The notes under the pieces are model-generated. The model was not told the DNA's origin, made no database searches, and was given only the letters and a program-made list of their open reading frames with translations. A DNA stretch of 64,000 bases from assembly GCA_030431675.1 (NCBI GenBank), contig JAUIIV010000001.1:1-64000 (forward strand), written 5' to 3'. A program made the position numbers and the translations under genes. Shown here one piece after another: positions 17,091-26,500 of this stretch (position 1 is the first letter of the stretch; each line of letters starts with the position of its first letter). This stretch comes from Gammaproteobacteria bacterium (GTDB taxonomy: Bacteria; Pseudomonadota; Gammaproteobacteria; UBA6186; Azoamicaceae).

Positions 17091-18807
17091 TCTGTAGCAA
17101 CTCCACTATGTCACGATGTCCAGCATATGCTGCATACCTAGCAGCAGTGCCACCTTTCAAATTTTTAATCCCGGTATTTGCGCCATGGGCTAACAAATAC
17201 TCTACTATCTCTTTATGTCCAGCATATGCAGCATACATCAAAGCCGTACTTCCTGTTCTATCTAAATAGTCAATGTCTATTTTTAGTTCAGTCACTAAGT
17301 TTTTAACTACTGCAATTTGTCCATGCAGACATGCTACGTGTAATGCTGTAGTCATACGCACTAGATTTTCAGAGTGAACATTGGTTTGCAAATATTGCAC
17401 AGATTTCTTTAATTTTTTCTTTTCTTCATCCAAACCACAGAGTTTGAAGAGTCTTTTTATACGATGCCCCACCTTATCTGCATCACTTCTAAAGAACACT
17501 CTATAATAGTTATCTAAAATAAATGCATATGACGGCTTAGTTAAAATAGCTAATATTTTTTTCGCACGTTTTACATCCACACTACTTTTAGGGTTACAGC
17601 GTTGCACCAATATACCACCCAGAATTATAGCTTTAGATAATCTGCGTACTTGATCAGAAGACTCGAAATCTTCAATAGCTTCTTCTAATGCTGAGTCTTT
17701 ATCCCAATCCACCCAAACATTGTAGAAATGGTAAATATCTTTTTGTAAATTAGTTAAATCTCGTGTCGTGGTATGTACTTGCGGTTCATAACTAAGTGCA
17801 TATAGCATAGCTGGAACGCTGGTCTCAACATTTGCCCAAGAACAATTACCACTTAATTGATGTCTTGTTGGCAAAGTGGTTAAAGTCTTTAGTGCTAGTT
17901 GTTCTGGCAACTCATCTTTAATAAACTTCTGTGTTTTTCTTTCATATAGTATATGCTTAAATAACTGTTTATTTGCAGCATATGGATTGCCAATCTCAGA
18001 TATAACTACTGTATTTGCAATAGCACCTACACCTCGGTCACATTTAATCCATAAGTTTCCATATTTAATAAAAGTAATTGCATGACCCTGATAAGCTGCA
18101 GGTAATAATAGGAGATCACTGTCTAGTATGGCATCTATAGCTGTTTCAAATGGGGTCTTATCCTTATGTCTACCAAATTCTGTTAATTGCCCGGCATTTT
18201 TTAAAGCATGTAGCACTCTCTGCAATTTAGGACCATACTCAGTATACTTCTGCCCAGGAATACTATTAATAAAATTATGTAAACTACGCCGAATTAAACC
18301 ACTACTAAACTCTAGGTTAAAGCCTTCAAAACTGAGCGGAATAAAAGTCTGATCTGGGGTGACAATGTCTGCTTCACCAGTTAATTCAAATCTATGCCCT
18401 AAAAGTTTTGCACTAATAAAATCTTGTGCAAATTGATAATCAACTTTGTACTGCAAAAATAACTCAACCAATTCTAGCTGTTCACGCAAAATAGGATTTA
18501 CTAAGATCGGCTGCCCATCTGCTGAAAAATGATTTGGGTTAGCACCGTGCTGTAAGAGGAAATAACATAACTCCACTTCTCCGCGATCAGCTGCCCACTG
18601 CAGCGCAGTTCGATTAATAAAATCTCCCTGCTCTATATCTGCACCTGCTTCTAGCAAAGCCTGTAATACTGGTAATTTACGACAAATGACTGCTTGTATC
18701 AGCGGCCGCATGCCAAACCTATCATGCTCGTTTACATCTGCACCAGCATGTATGGCTGCGATTGCTGAAGCTGGATCTTCATAAATGATAGATTCGGCTA
18801 ATTGCAT
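17083..18807 (-). CDS. ankyrin-repeat protein with possible His-Asp-Cys catalytic domain
   Basis: Protein of 574 residues. Ankyrin repeats occupy both ends: about 1-125 (AIHAGADVNEHDRFGMRPLI; LLQHGANPNHFSADGQP) and 486-574 (TALMYAAYAGHKEIVEYLLA; DIVELLQ). The middle (about 150-340) is a separate domain with GHAITFIKYGNLWIKCDRG (241-259) and, further on, HQLSGNCSWAN (316-326). The order His242, Asp257, Cys322 with a Gln five residues before the Cys resembles clan CE cysteine peptidases and acetyltransferases; this is my inference. The protein at 50231 shares the block. Such a fusion would suit a secreted effector acting on a host protein. The ATG overlaps no neighbour but directly follows the upstream stop codon (TAGATG arrangement), so translation is coupled. 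Confidence 0.82.
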   Translation of the reverse strand: MQLAESIIYEDPASAIAAIHAGADVNEHDRFGMRPLIQAVICRKLPVLQALLEAGADIEQGDFINRTALQWAADRGEVELCYFLLQHGANPNHFSADGQPILVNPILREQLELVELFLQYKVDYQFAQDFISAKLLGHRFELTGEADIVTPDQTFIPLSFEGFNLEFSSGLIRRSLHNFINSIPGQKYTEYGPKLQRVLHALKNAGQLTEFGRHKDKTPFETAIDAILDSDLLLLPAAYQGHAITFIKYGNLWIKCDRGVGAIANTVVISEIGNPYAANKQLFKHILYERKTQKFIKDELPEQLALKTLTTLPTRHQLSGNCSWANVETSVPAMLYALSYEPQVHTTTRDLTNLQKDIYHFYNVWVDWDKDSALEEAIEDFESSDQVRRLSKAIILGGILVQRCNPKSSVDVKRAKKILAILTKPSYAFILDNYYRVFFRSDADKVGHRIKRLFKLCGLDEEKKKLKKSVQYLQTNVHSENLVRMTTALHVACLHGQIAVVKNLVTELKIDIDYLDRTGSTALMYAAYAGHKEIVEYLLAHGANTGIKNLKGGTAARYAAYAGHRDIVELLQNA

Positions 18808-19383
18808 CTAGGTTGGCCTATTTTTGGGTGCACTAACCGGACGATAGCGTGGCTTCTCTTCTGGAGCTGGTGCAACATGTATACGGTTTTTCATCTTCTT
18901 CTCATATTCAGCACGCATGCTTTGAATGGACAGCCCCATTCCCATGCCTAATTTAGCTGCTAATCTATTGCGTAGCTTGGGATCATTACGAATTTGATCT
19001 ACTGTTAATTCACTATCAGGCAGGACTACTATGTTGGGATCAACTTCGCCGCCAAGTTCCGGTAACTCTGGATGCTCTTCAAGTCCTAATCCTGCGCCAT
19101 CACCTGCATCTAGTCCTGGCTCTTGCAACTGATTACGCAGTTTTTGCATCTTACTAAGAGCAGTAACCTCATAGCCTTTAGACTTAACTGAGATCCTTTG
19201 TCGCTCTAGAGCATCAGCGGCAAACTTTGCCATTTCCTTTTCATCAGCATCAATCCTAAATAATTCATGATATCCGGGAATTACTCCACCGCTACCGCCA
19301 GAACCTCCAGAACCTCCAGAACCTTCATCGGTTTGAGAGCCTTGACCTTCTTGGTCTTCATCGTCCTCTTTGTCTTTAACCAA
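18808..19383 (-). CDS. low-complexity protein with Gly/Ser linker
   Basis: Protein of 191 residues with an acidic, disordered N-terminus, then a GSGGSGGSGGSGG linker (about 21-33), a short helical part (about 40-90), and a basic Pro-rich C-terminal tail (PRYRPVSAPKNRPT). No family recognised. It starts with TTG 11 bases after dps; GAG lies about six bases upstream of the TTG. The stop codon touches the ATG of the ankyrin gene. Composition suggests a flexible, possibly secreted protein, not an enzyme. Confidence 0.65.
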   Translation of the reverse strand: MVKDKEDDEDQEGQGSQTDEGSGGSGGSGGSGGVIPGYHELFRIDADEKEMAKFAADALERQRISVKSKGYEVTALSKMQKLRNQLQEPGLDAGDGAGLGLEEHPELPELGGEVDPNIVVLPDSELTVDQIRNDPKLRNRLAAKLGMGMGLSIQSMRAEYEKKMKNRIHVAPAPEEKPRYRPVSAPKNRPT

Positions 19384-19394
19384 ATTTAGCTCTT

Positions 19395-19829
19395 TTATTC
19401 AATACTACTTTTGTAAAACCATGCAGCTTTACTATGCGCTTCCATACGTTCTATTAGCATATCTGCAGTTACTTCATCTTGAGATTTATCGGCTACATCC
19501 CATGCGTTCTTAAGCACTTGGATGATTTTGTCTTGATCAGCTGCTAGATCAGCTAACATTTGTTGAGAAGTTTTGCTAACATCACCTTCTTTAAGTTCTG
19601 CTGCTTTAGCAAAGTCAGCAAAGGTAGCCGGAACCTTGGGGCCAAGTTGCCTAATTCTCTCAGCAATTACATCAACTGCTTCAGCCAATTCAGTATATTG
19701 CTTTTCAAACAGTTCATGCAGTCCTATAAAAAAGGAGCCACCGGCTACATTCCAATGATAGTTTTGCGTTTTAAGATATAGTAAATAAGTGTTAGCTAGT
19801 ACTACCTGCAAACTATCCGTGACTGACAT
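19395..19829 (-). CDS. dps: Dps-family DNA-binding ferritin-like protein
   Basis: Protein of 144 residues forming the dodecameric mini-ferritin that stores iron and protects DNA from peroxide. Ferroxidase ligands are in place: His25 (NYHWNV), His38 (LHELFEKQY), Asp53 and Glu57 (AVDVIAERI). The N-terminal extension is short and not Lys-rich, so direct DNA binding may be weak. It sits three bases after the MFS transporter gene and 11 bases before the Gly/Ser-linker gene, an unusual operon for dps. Confidence 0.95.
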   Translation of the reverse strand: MSVTDSLQVVLANTYLLYLKTQNYHWNVAGGSFFIGLHELFEKQYTELAEAVDVIAERIRQLGPKVPATFADFAKAAELKEGDVSKTSQQMLADLAADQDKIIQVLKNAWDVADKSQDEVTADMLIERMEAHSKAAWFYKSSIE

Positions 19830-19832
19830 AAT

Positions 19833-21155
19833 TTAATCCTCATGTTTGACTACGCAATAAGTCTCTTTTACGCGTAGTAAAGCTACAAAAGCTAATGCTA
19901 GACATATTGGAATACACATCAAAGCTTTCTGGTAATCCAATAAAGAAAACTGCTTACCTGCTTCTGTAATTATAACATCCCGCGCTACGAAATCTAAAAT
20001 CCATCCTATCAACCACTGAAATAAGGCCACGCTAAAGGTATTAAGCATATTCATAAAACCAATAGCAGTACCAGAAACCTCTGGCCTATTCTTCTCACGA
20101 GTCACGGTATAAGCGATTGGGAAACCGCTAGAGAAAAACCCAAGTAGAAACATACCAATTGCTAAAGCTTGAAATGAAAACCCTGTACTATATATCAACC
20201 ATAGAGAAACGATGAAGGTCATAATATTTGCAAAGTACATTGGAGGGTTACGTCTACCTATGTAATCAGATATCCAGCCATAAATAGGCCCACCAAACAC
20301 CCAACCTACAAATACCAAAGAAGATAACAACCCTGCATCTGATTGTGAAAAGTTATGCGCTTCTACAAGATAAGGAGTACCCCACAATCCACCAAAAGCT
20401 AAAGTTGGCACAAACATTAAACCAGCATACATTGCAGCCATCCAAGCTTGCGGACAAGTAACAACCTCTTGTAAACCCTGCAAAATTGATACTTTAGGCT
20501 GATTTGTTTGTGATTGATTAATCTCTACTGGCGGCTTATCACGTACTACTAGCCACAATAAGCAGCTAATTATGAGGCTAACGATTACTCCACCGAATAA
20601 AGTCTGCTTCCATCCAAAGGTATCAATAATAGTGCTGACTGCTGCCAAACCAAAAGCACCCCCTAACATGCCAACAGCAACCAGTAGGCCCATAAATGAT
20701 GCAAAACGACGTGGAGAAAACCACACAGAAGCAATCTTAGAGCAACCAACTACTGCAAATGAAGCACCAAAACCAATAAAGATTCTACCCACACAGGCCA
20801 TAAAGATTCCATTGGCCACACCAAAAAGTGCGGTACCAATTGCACAAACTAAACCCGCAACAGCTAAAATACGACGTGGACCGATAGTATCCATCATTAA
20901 ACCCGCGGGGATTTGCATAATCCCGTATGACCACAAGTAACATGATGACAGAATGCCTAATTCGCCAGCTGATAGATTAAAAGCTTGGGATAACTGTGGT
21001 TTCATTCCCCCAGGCGCAACATTTAGTAAGTTGTCAAAAAAATAGAATAGAGCCGCCACAGCCCAAATTAACACCCCACGCATAAAAATTGATTTACTTT
21101 GGTTATATGTATTTGAATTTGGTGCTGTTGCAGCATCAATATCTATAGTGGCCAT
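19833..21155 (-). CDS. major facilitator superfamily transporter (ACS/GlpT-like)
   Basis: Inner-membrane transporter of 440 residues with 12 predicted helices. Motif A is DTIGPRR after TM2, and TM1 contains YFFDNLLNVAPGGMKPQL, typical of anion:cation symporters (phthalate, hexuronate, nitrate/sugar phosphate group). Substrate unknown; intracellular gammaproteobacteria carry many such carriers for host metabolites. I choose the ATG at 21155 since GGGGA is six bases upstream; a TTG two codons earlier is too close to that site. First gene of the operon continuing into dps. A 9-bp inverted repeat lies in its leader. Confidence 0.88.
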   Translation of the reverse strand: MATIDIDAATAPNSNTYNQSKSIFMRGVLIWAVAALFYFFDNLLNVAPGGMKPQLSQAFNLSAGELGILSSCYLWSYGIMQIPAGLMMDTIGPRRILAVAGLVCAIGTALFGVANGIFMACVGRIFIGFGASFAVVGCSKIASVWFSPRRFASFMGLLVAVGMLGGAFGLAAVSTIIDTFGWKQTLFGGVIVSLIISCLLWLVVRDKPPVEINQSQTNQPKVSILQGLQEVVTCPQAWMAAMYAGLMFVPTLAFGGLWGTPYLVEAHNFSQSDAGLLSSLVFVGWVFGGPIYGWISDYIGRRNPPMYFANIMTFIVSLWLIYSTGFSFQALAIGMFLLGFFSSGFPIAYTVTREKNRPEVSGTAIGFMNMLNTFSVALFQWLIGWILDFVARDVIITEAGKQFSLLDYQKALMCIPICLALAFVALLRVKETYCVVKHED

Positions 21156-21183
21156 GATCAATCCCCATTGTTAATTATTTTTT

Positions 21184-21221
21184 TCTCACTGTGAGTTTTG
21201 GTGCTTGCATTTACAGTGAGA
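21184..21221. promoter_or_regulatory. 9-bp perfect inverted repeat upstream of MFS-dps operon
   Basis: TCTCACTGT (21184-21192) and ACAGTGAGA (21213-21221) are perfect complements separated by 20 bases, 29 to 66 bases upstream of the transporter start. No T-run follows on the minus strand, so it is more likely an operator or leader hairpin than a terminator. The centre-to-centre spacing of 29 bases is close to three helical turns. Confidence 0.4.
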
Positions 21222-21307
21222 TCCAGCTCTACAAGACTATATTTTCATACTGCCGTAGATAACTAATTAAGTAAAGGGATAATTGGGGAAAAAGGGTCAA
21301 AATTATA

Positions 21308-23515
21308 CTAGTTGACCGACACATAATCGTTGGATGCCGCCGCGGGCAACCCAAAACGATCTCTATAGCGTGCCTCCAGCTGTACAGCTCTGTCACGATA
21401 GTCTGGAATCATTCTATCAATCAAATTAGTTAGAATTTCTGGAGTGATATCGGTATTCTCTTTGACCGATATGCTAAGCCACCCATAGGCGCGCACATCA
21501 TTTCTTTTTACGCCAACACCATCTAAATACATTCTACCCAGTCCATATTGTGCTGGGCGATAACCTTTATAAGCTGCTCTCTTCATCCATGCTGCTGCGC
21601 CCTCGATATCAGTCTTAGTACCACGACCATATAGTAGCGATAATGCCAAGTTATATTCCCCGTAAGGATAACCAGCTTCTGCAGCTTTTGCGTACCATTC
21701 ATTTGCCAAAGAATTATCCCCCAAGTCAGCGTATATATCTCCTAGAGAGGCCTGAGCGGGGGCATAGCCTTGAACAGCTGCACGCTTATACCACTTTATA
21801 GCTTGATCAGTATCTTTAGGAACGCCATGACCCATTTCATAAGCTTTACCAATCTGCGATTGTGCAATTTCTGCATCTGCCTGTTTGTCAGCAGCATTAT
21901 ACCACTTAACACTTTCTACTAAATTCTCTTGCACACCACGTCCCTGTAAATACATGATGCTAAGCATATATTGCGCATAAGTATTACCAAGCAAAGCAGC
22001 CTGCGTGTACCAATAAGCTGCACGTGGTAAATAATGCGGTGCGCCACGCCCAGTGTTGTACATATTAGCTAGTTTCACTTGAGCGAAGGATAAATTTTGT
22101 AAAGCTGCTTTTAAGTACCACTGTTTTGCCAGAGCTAAATTCACTGGCACACCTTGACCGTAATAGTACATTTCACCAATATGATATTGCGCTAATGGCA
22201 TACCTAAATTTGCTGCTTCTAAATAATACTTCTGTGCTTGGGAAGCACTACTTGCCACACCTTCACCATACATATAAAGAGTTGCTAATTTATATGCCGC
22301 ATCTGCAGAGCCTTTATTAGAAGCTCTATCATAGTACTGTACAGCCAGGGCAACATCGCGTTTGCCACCACGCCCTTCCATATAATAATCACCAAGCTCT
22401 GACAATGCTTTTGAGTTTCCTTCCTCAGCAGCAGCTTCTAAATATTCTATGGCTTGAGTTTGATCAGTTATATCATCGCTACGTTGGGCAATTAATAATC
22501 CTATCTGTAATTGTGCATCAGCAGAGCCAAGACTAGCTGCTTGTTTATACCAACTGAGAGCCATAGCATCATCACGCGCATAGCCATACCAACCTTTGTT
22601 TAATTCGGCGATACGCAACATCGCTTTAACCTCACCTTGTTGGGAAGCTTTGGTATACCACTCTACGGCTTTATCTAGATCTTTAGGAACTCCAGTACCA
22701 TCACGATAGTAATCACCCATTTTGATTTGTGCAATTGCAACACCATCTGCAGCTGCCATACGGTACCACTCAGCTGACTTTACCGGATCACGCACAACGC
22801 CCTCGCCGTTATAGTACATCTCACCTAAGCGAGTATACGCATTCGCGTCGCCAGCCTCTGCGGCACGTAGAAAAAATTCAAAAGCTAATTTTTTTTCTTG
22901 CGCGGTAGTCCCAGTTTGATAATACACTTCTGCAATACCAGCATCTGAGCCGGCAATCGGCACTATCCCAGAATGTTCTAAAGCTACCACTGGTGCATTG
23001 TTATTAGTTGTGCATTTGTCTTCGCATGGTGGACCCACAGATATTTCACAAGGGATCTGAGCAGTAGCACTTTTTTGCTTTTGCTTGCGCTTACTAAAAG
23101 GATTGACCTTACTCATCCAACCACTTTTTTTCTGTGGATCAGCAGATGGATACTGCGATTGACTGATCTGACTCGGCTCTACATTTTTGTTCTGGTTCTT
23201 TTTCTTCCCTCTAAAAGGATTAACCCTACTCATCCAACCAGATTTCTTTTGTGGGTCAGCAGTACGTGTAGGCTCTTTAGAAGCTTTTTGCTTGCTTTTA
23301 CTAGAGAATGGGTTCATCTTACTTGCCCATCCCTGCTTATTTCCAGTATCTTTATTTTTCTTTGCTGCGCGGTAATTAGCTTTATCAGCTGGTGGTGCAC
23401 GCCGACTAGCTTTAGACTTATTCTTTAGGGCAGAACTAGGCCGCTCTACAGTACACCCATTGGCACATAGCAAAGCAGCTAACAAAATAACAAATAATTT
23501 AATCCGCATAGCCAA
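21308..23515 (-). CDS. Sel1-repeat lipoprotein
   Basis: Protein of 735 residues with a signal peptide and a lipobox-like end, LCANGC with Cys21, so probably a membrane-anchored lipoprotein. Residues 60-140 hold three copies of a basic motif, GWMSKVNPF (62-70, 93-101, 132-140), separated by Lys-rich linkers. From about 190 to 705 there are about a dozen Sel1 repeats of 36 residues (YYNGEGVVRDPVKSAEWYRM type). Sel1 proteins such as Legionella EnhC and LpnE mediate protein contacts and host interaction. It lies 18 bases after the autotransporter gene on the same strand, probably in one operon. Confidence 0.9.
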   Translation of the reverse strand: MAMRIKLFVILLAALLCANGCTVERPSSALKNKSKASRRAPPADKANYRAAKKNKDTGNKQGWASKMNPFSSKSKQKASKEPTRTADPQKKSGWMSRVNPFRGKKKNQNKNVEPSQISQSQYPSADPQKKSGWMSKVNPFSKRKQKQKSATAQIPCEISVGPPCEDKCTTNNNAPVVALEHSGIVPIAGSDAGIAEVYYQTGTTAQEKKLAFEFFLRAAEAGDANAYTRLGEMYYNGEGVVRDPVKSAEWYRMAAADGVAIAQIKMGDYYRDGTGVPKDLDKAVEWYTKASQQGEVKAMLRIAELNKGWYGYARDDAMALSWYKQAASLGSADAQLQIGLLIAQRSDDITDQTQAIEYLEAAAEEGNSKALSELGDYYMEGRGGKRDVALAVQYYDRASNKGSADAAYKLATLYMYGEGVASSASQAQKYYLEAANLGMPLAQYHIGEMYYYGQGVPVNLALAKQWYLKAALQNLSFAQVKLANMYNTGRGAPHYLPRAAYWYTQAALLGNTYAQYMLSIMYLQGRGVQENLVESVKWYNAADKQADAEIAQSQIGKAYEMGHGVPKDTDQAIKWYKRAAVQGYAPAQASLGDIYADLGDNSLANEWYAKAAEAGYPYGEYNLALSLLYGRGTKTDIEGAAAWMKRAAYKGYRPAQYGLGRMYLDGVGVKRNDVRAYGWLSISVKENTDITPEILTNLIDRMIPDYRDRAVQLEARYRDRFGLPAAASNDYVSVN

Positions 23516-23533
23516 ATAATAGCATATATATTT

Positions 23534-26500
23534 TTAAAACAGATATTTAAATTTCAGCATGCCTGAGTGATCTACAAAACCCTGGCGTACCTCATAGTCG
23601 TAACTAAGCTGTAACACAACACTAGATAACATTTGAAAACCTAAATCTACCCCAGCTTTAAAAGCTAATCGCGCAGATGAAGAGCTTAAAATAAAGTCAT
23701 CACTACCAACCAAAAAGCGCGAAGCTATATTTTGGCTTGGGCTCACAGCATCATAGGTAACCATAGCCCGAATCTCACGCGAACCCATAGACCACCAGTT
23801 ATCTGAAGAAAATGAAAGACGCATACCAGCACCTATAGTCAGAATATTCTTGCCACCATTCTGCTCTACTTCCAATGCTGCAACGCCACCTGTTTCTTGA
23901 TATACAGGATTATGCAAAAAACCATACTGGACCATAGCCACGGGAGACAAAGTAAATGAAGGTGATACATCACAATGCTTGCCATAGTTAATACGCGCTC
24001 CAATTTGATAGTTATGATAACTAGCTGTATTTGTTAAATCATTGTTACTGATATTAATTGGCCGTGTTCCAGTATTATCATTGATACTTGACGTTAATAA
24101 AAATTCAGAAAAGTTATTCTTTTCTAGATTACAAGTACCATATGCAAGAAGATGATATCCTATTATCTTAGTATTAAAATTGGGGTTAGACTGATCATTA
24201 ACGCTTGAATTAGAAGCTCCTAGAGCAATCCCAAAAATATTGTCTGCCCAATTAATATGATCTATACCAAATAAGAACCCTGCAGCACTCGCCTTGTATC
24301 CTTGATTATCACACCGTTGTTGCTGCCGAGTAGAAGCTCCAAAACCACCAATCCATAATGCGGTATCAGCATATATATCACCGGCTGCATAAATGCGAGA
24401 ATCAGACAACATATTACTGTTTAGCTTGGCTATTCTAGACTCAGCTCTAGAAAAAACAGCATTCTGCAATTGTATTGATTGTTGTGCATAGTTCTGATTT
24501 GGAATTAGCTTATGTAAAGCATCATTTAATTCTTCTTGTGAACTTACGCTACTAATTATATTTACAAGCTCCTGTTGTCCATTATTTGTTATATTATTTG
24601 ACATTCCATCAATAACGACTGCAACTTTTTTATTTATTGAATTTATTGCCAAATCCTCTAATGAATTTGTTACTAGGCTCACAATCAATGAAGTAGAAGT
24701 AAACTCTGAGCTCCAACTAGTTATAAATGTGCTAGAAGATGGTAGAGTAACAGTTGTGGAACCATTAGTCGTAAGACTAGAGCCAGAAATTAATGTCCAT
24801 GGTGTTCCAGAGTTACCGGCAAAAGATGAATTTACAGTAATCGCACAATCAGACAAATCGACAGCACCACTGACATTTAGGCTATCAAATGAACTAGCAT
24901 TTGTAATAGTATGTGTTTGTGTGCCAGAGTTAGTAAAATTCGTAGTAGTAACTGTACGCTGACCACTTGGTACTACTAAACCAGTACTGTTAAAAGACGT
25001 AAGCGTTGCATTGCCATTAAAATTAGTTCTACCGCTATTAGTCACAGCTTTGGCGATATTAGCCCCTGTATTAAGATTTAAAGTACTGGCTGCGTTACTT
25101 GTAAGTGCTCCAGTACCTGTTAGAGCAGCTGACACATTCATTATTGCATTATTAGTTATTACAGCAGTCACAGCTGCATCATTTTGCACCTGCAAGATAC
25201 CGTTATTTTGTATGCTATTGGCAGAAGAACCCCCAGCCCCAAATGCAACCGTCCCCGTTGCACTGTTAACAATAGAGCCTGCGCCACTTAATGCTGCATT
25301 AATATTCATAGTTGCATTATTGGTTATCACTGCAGAATTACTAAATGCATTAGCAATTGTGAAGGTGCTGTCGTTTTGGATGGCATTAGCATTTGTAGAG
25401 CCAGCACCAAAAGTTAAATTGCCACCACTATTATTTACAACTGAACCAGCACCTGTAAGAGCTGTAGAGATTGAAAACCCACCACTAACCTGTATAGTAC
25501 CAGAATTACTAAATGTAGCTGCGGATAGCGTGCCTCCTGATGCAATATTAAGTAGCCCAGCATTAGTAAAATCCTGTGTAATACTTCCACCAGAATTTAG
25601 AGTAACGGTTCCTGTCCCAGCGTTTGATACAGAACCAGAACCAGTAATAGCGGCTGAAACATTCATTGTCGCATTATTAGTTATTACAGCGTTATTAACA
25701 AATGCGTTATTAACAGCAAAGACACCATCATTTTGCACAGCATTGGCATTAGTAGCACTACTACCAAATTCTAGACTACCAGAACTTTGGTTGGTAACTG
25801 TTCCCGCTCCAGTTAGTGCAGTTGATATAACTAAACCGCCGGCGTTTTCAATAGTACCACTATTAGCAAATGAAGAACCTAAGGTTACACTCCCACCGCT
25901 TAATATATTAAAGTCATTAGTATTTGCAGAAGTTGCGGCAGGATTAAGAGTTCCACTAACATCACATTGACCATTATTTGTAACTACCCCAGTAAGCGCT
26001 GCTCCACCAGAATTAAGAGTGAATTTTCCATTCGCTGCGATAGATATTGCTGTGCTTGTTGGTAAATTGTCACCTGTAGCCTGTAAGGTGCCGCGTGTAA
26101 TTGTAGTTGAGCCCTGATAATTATTACTACTACTAGAGAATGTAACGATATCATTAACGCTATCTTTATTGATTGTAACACCAAGATCTAGATTACCACC
26201 AACAGCCCCAGTATCACATTGAATACTATACGCAACAGATAAATTTTCACTACCCTGAAAACTCACAGAAGCCTGTCTAAAAAGAAAAATATCAGGTGCA
26301 CCAGATCCACCACTACCGGAGCCACCAGCAACAGTATTTCCTGACATAGTTACTCCATCATTGACTACAATAGAAGAACTATCACCAACAAAAACTGCAC
26401 CGCCTATACCAGCTCCCCCGTAACCACCAAACGTATAGGAGCCACCACCGCCTCCACCATAGCCGCCACCGCCACCACCACTACCAACTGCGAATGTACT

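Noticed and set aside
25011..25970. 319-codon antisense frame inside the autotransporter gene
   Set aside because: The length results from the biased repeat composition on the other strand; the minus-strand protein has a signal peptide, repeats and a barrel, so this one is a shadow.
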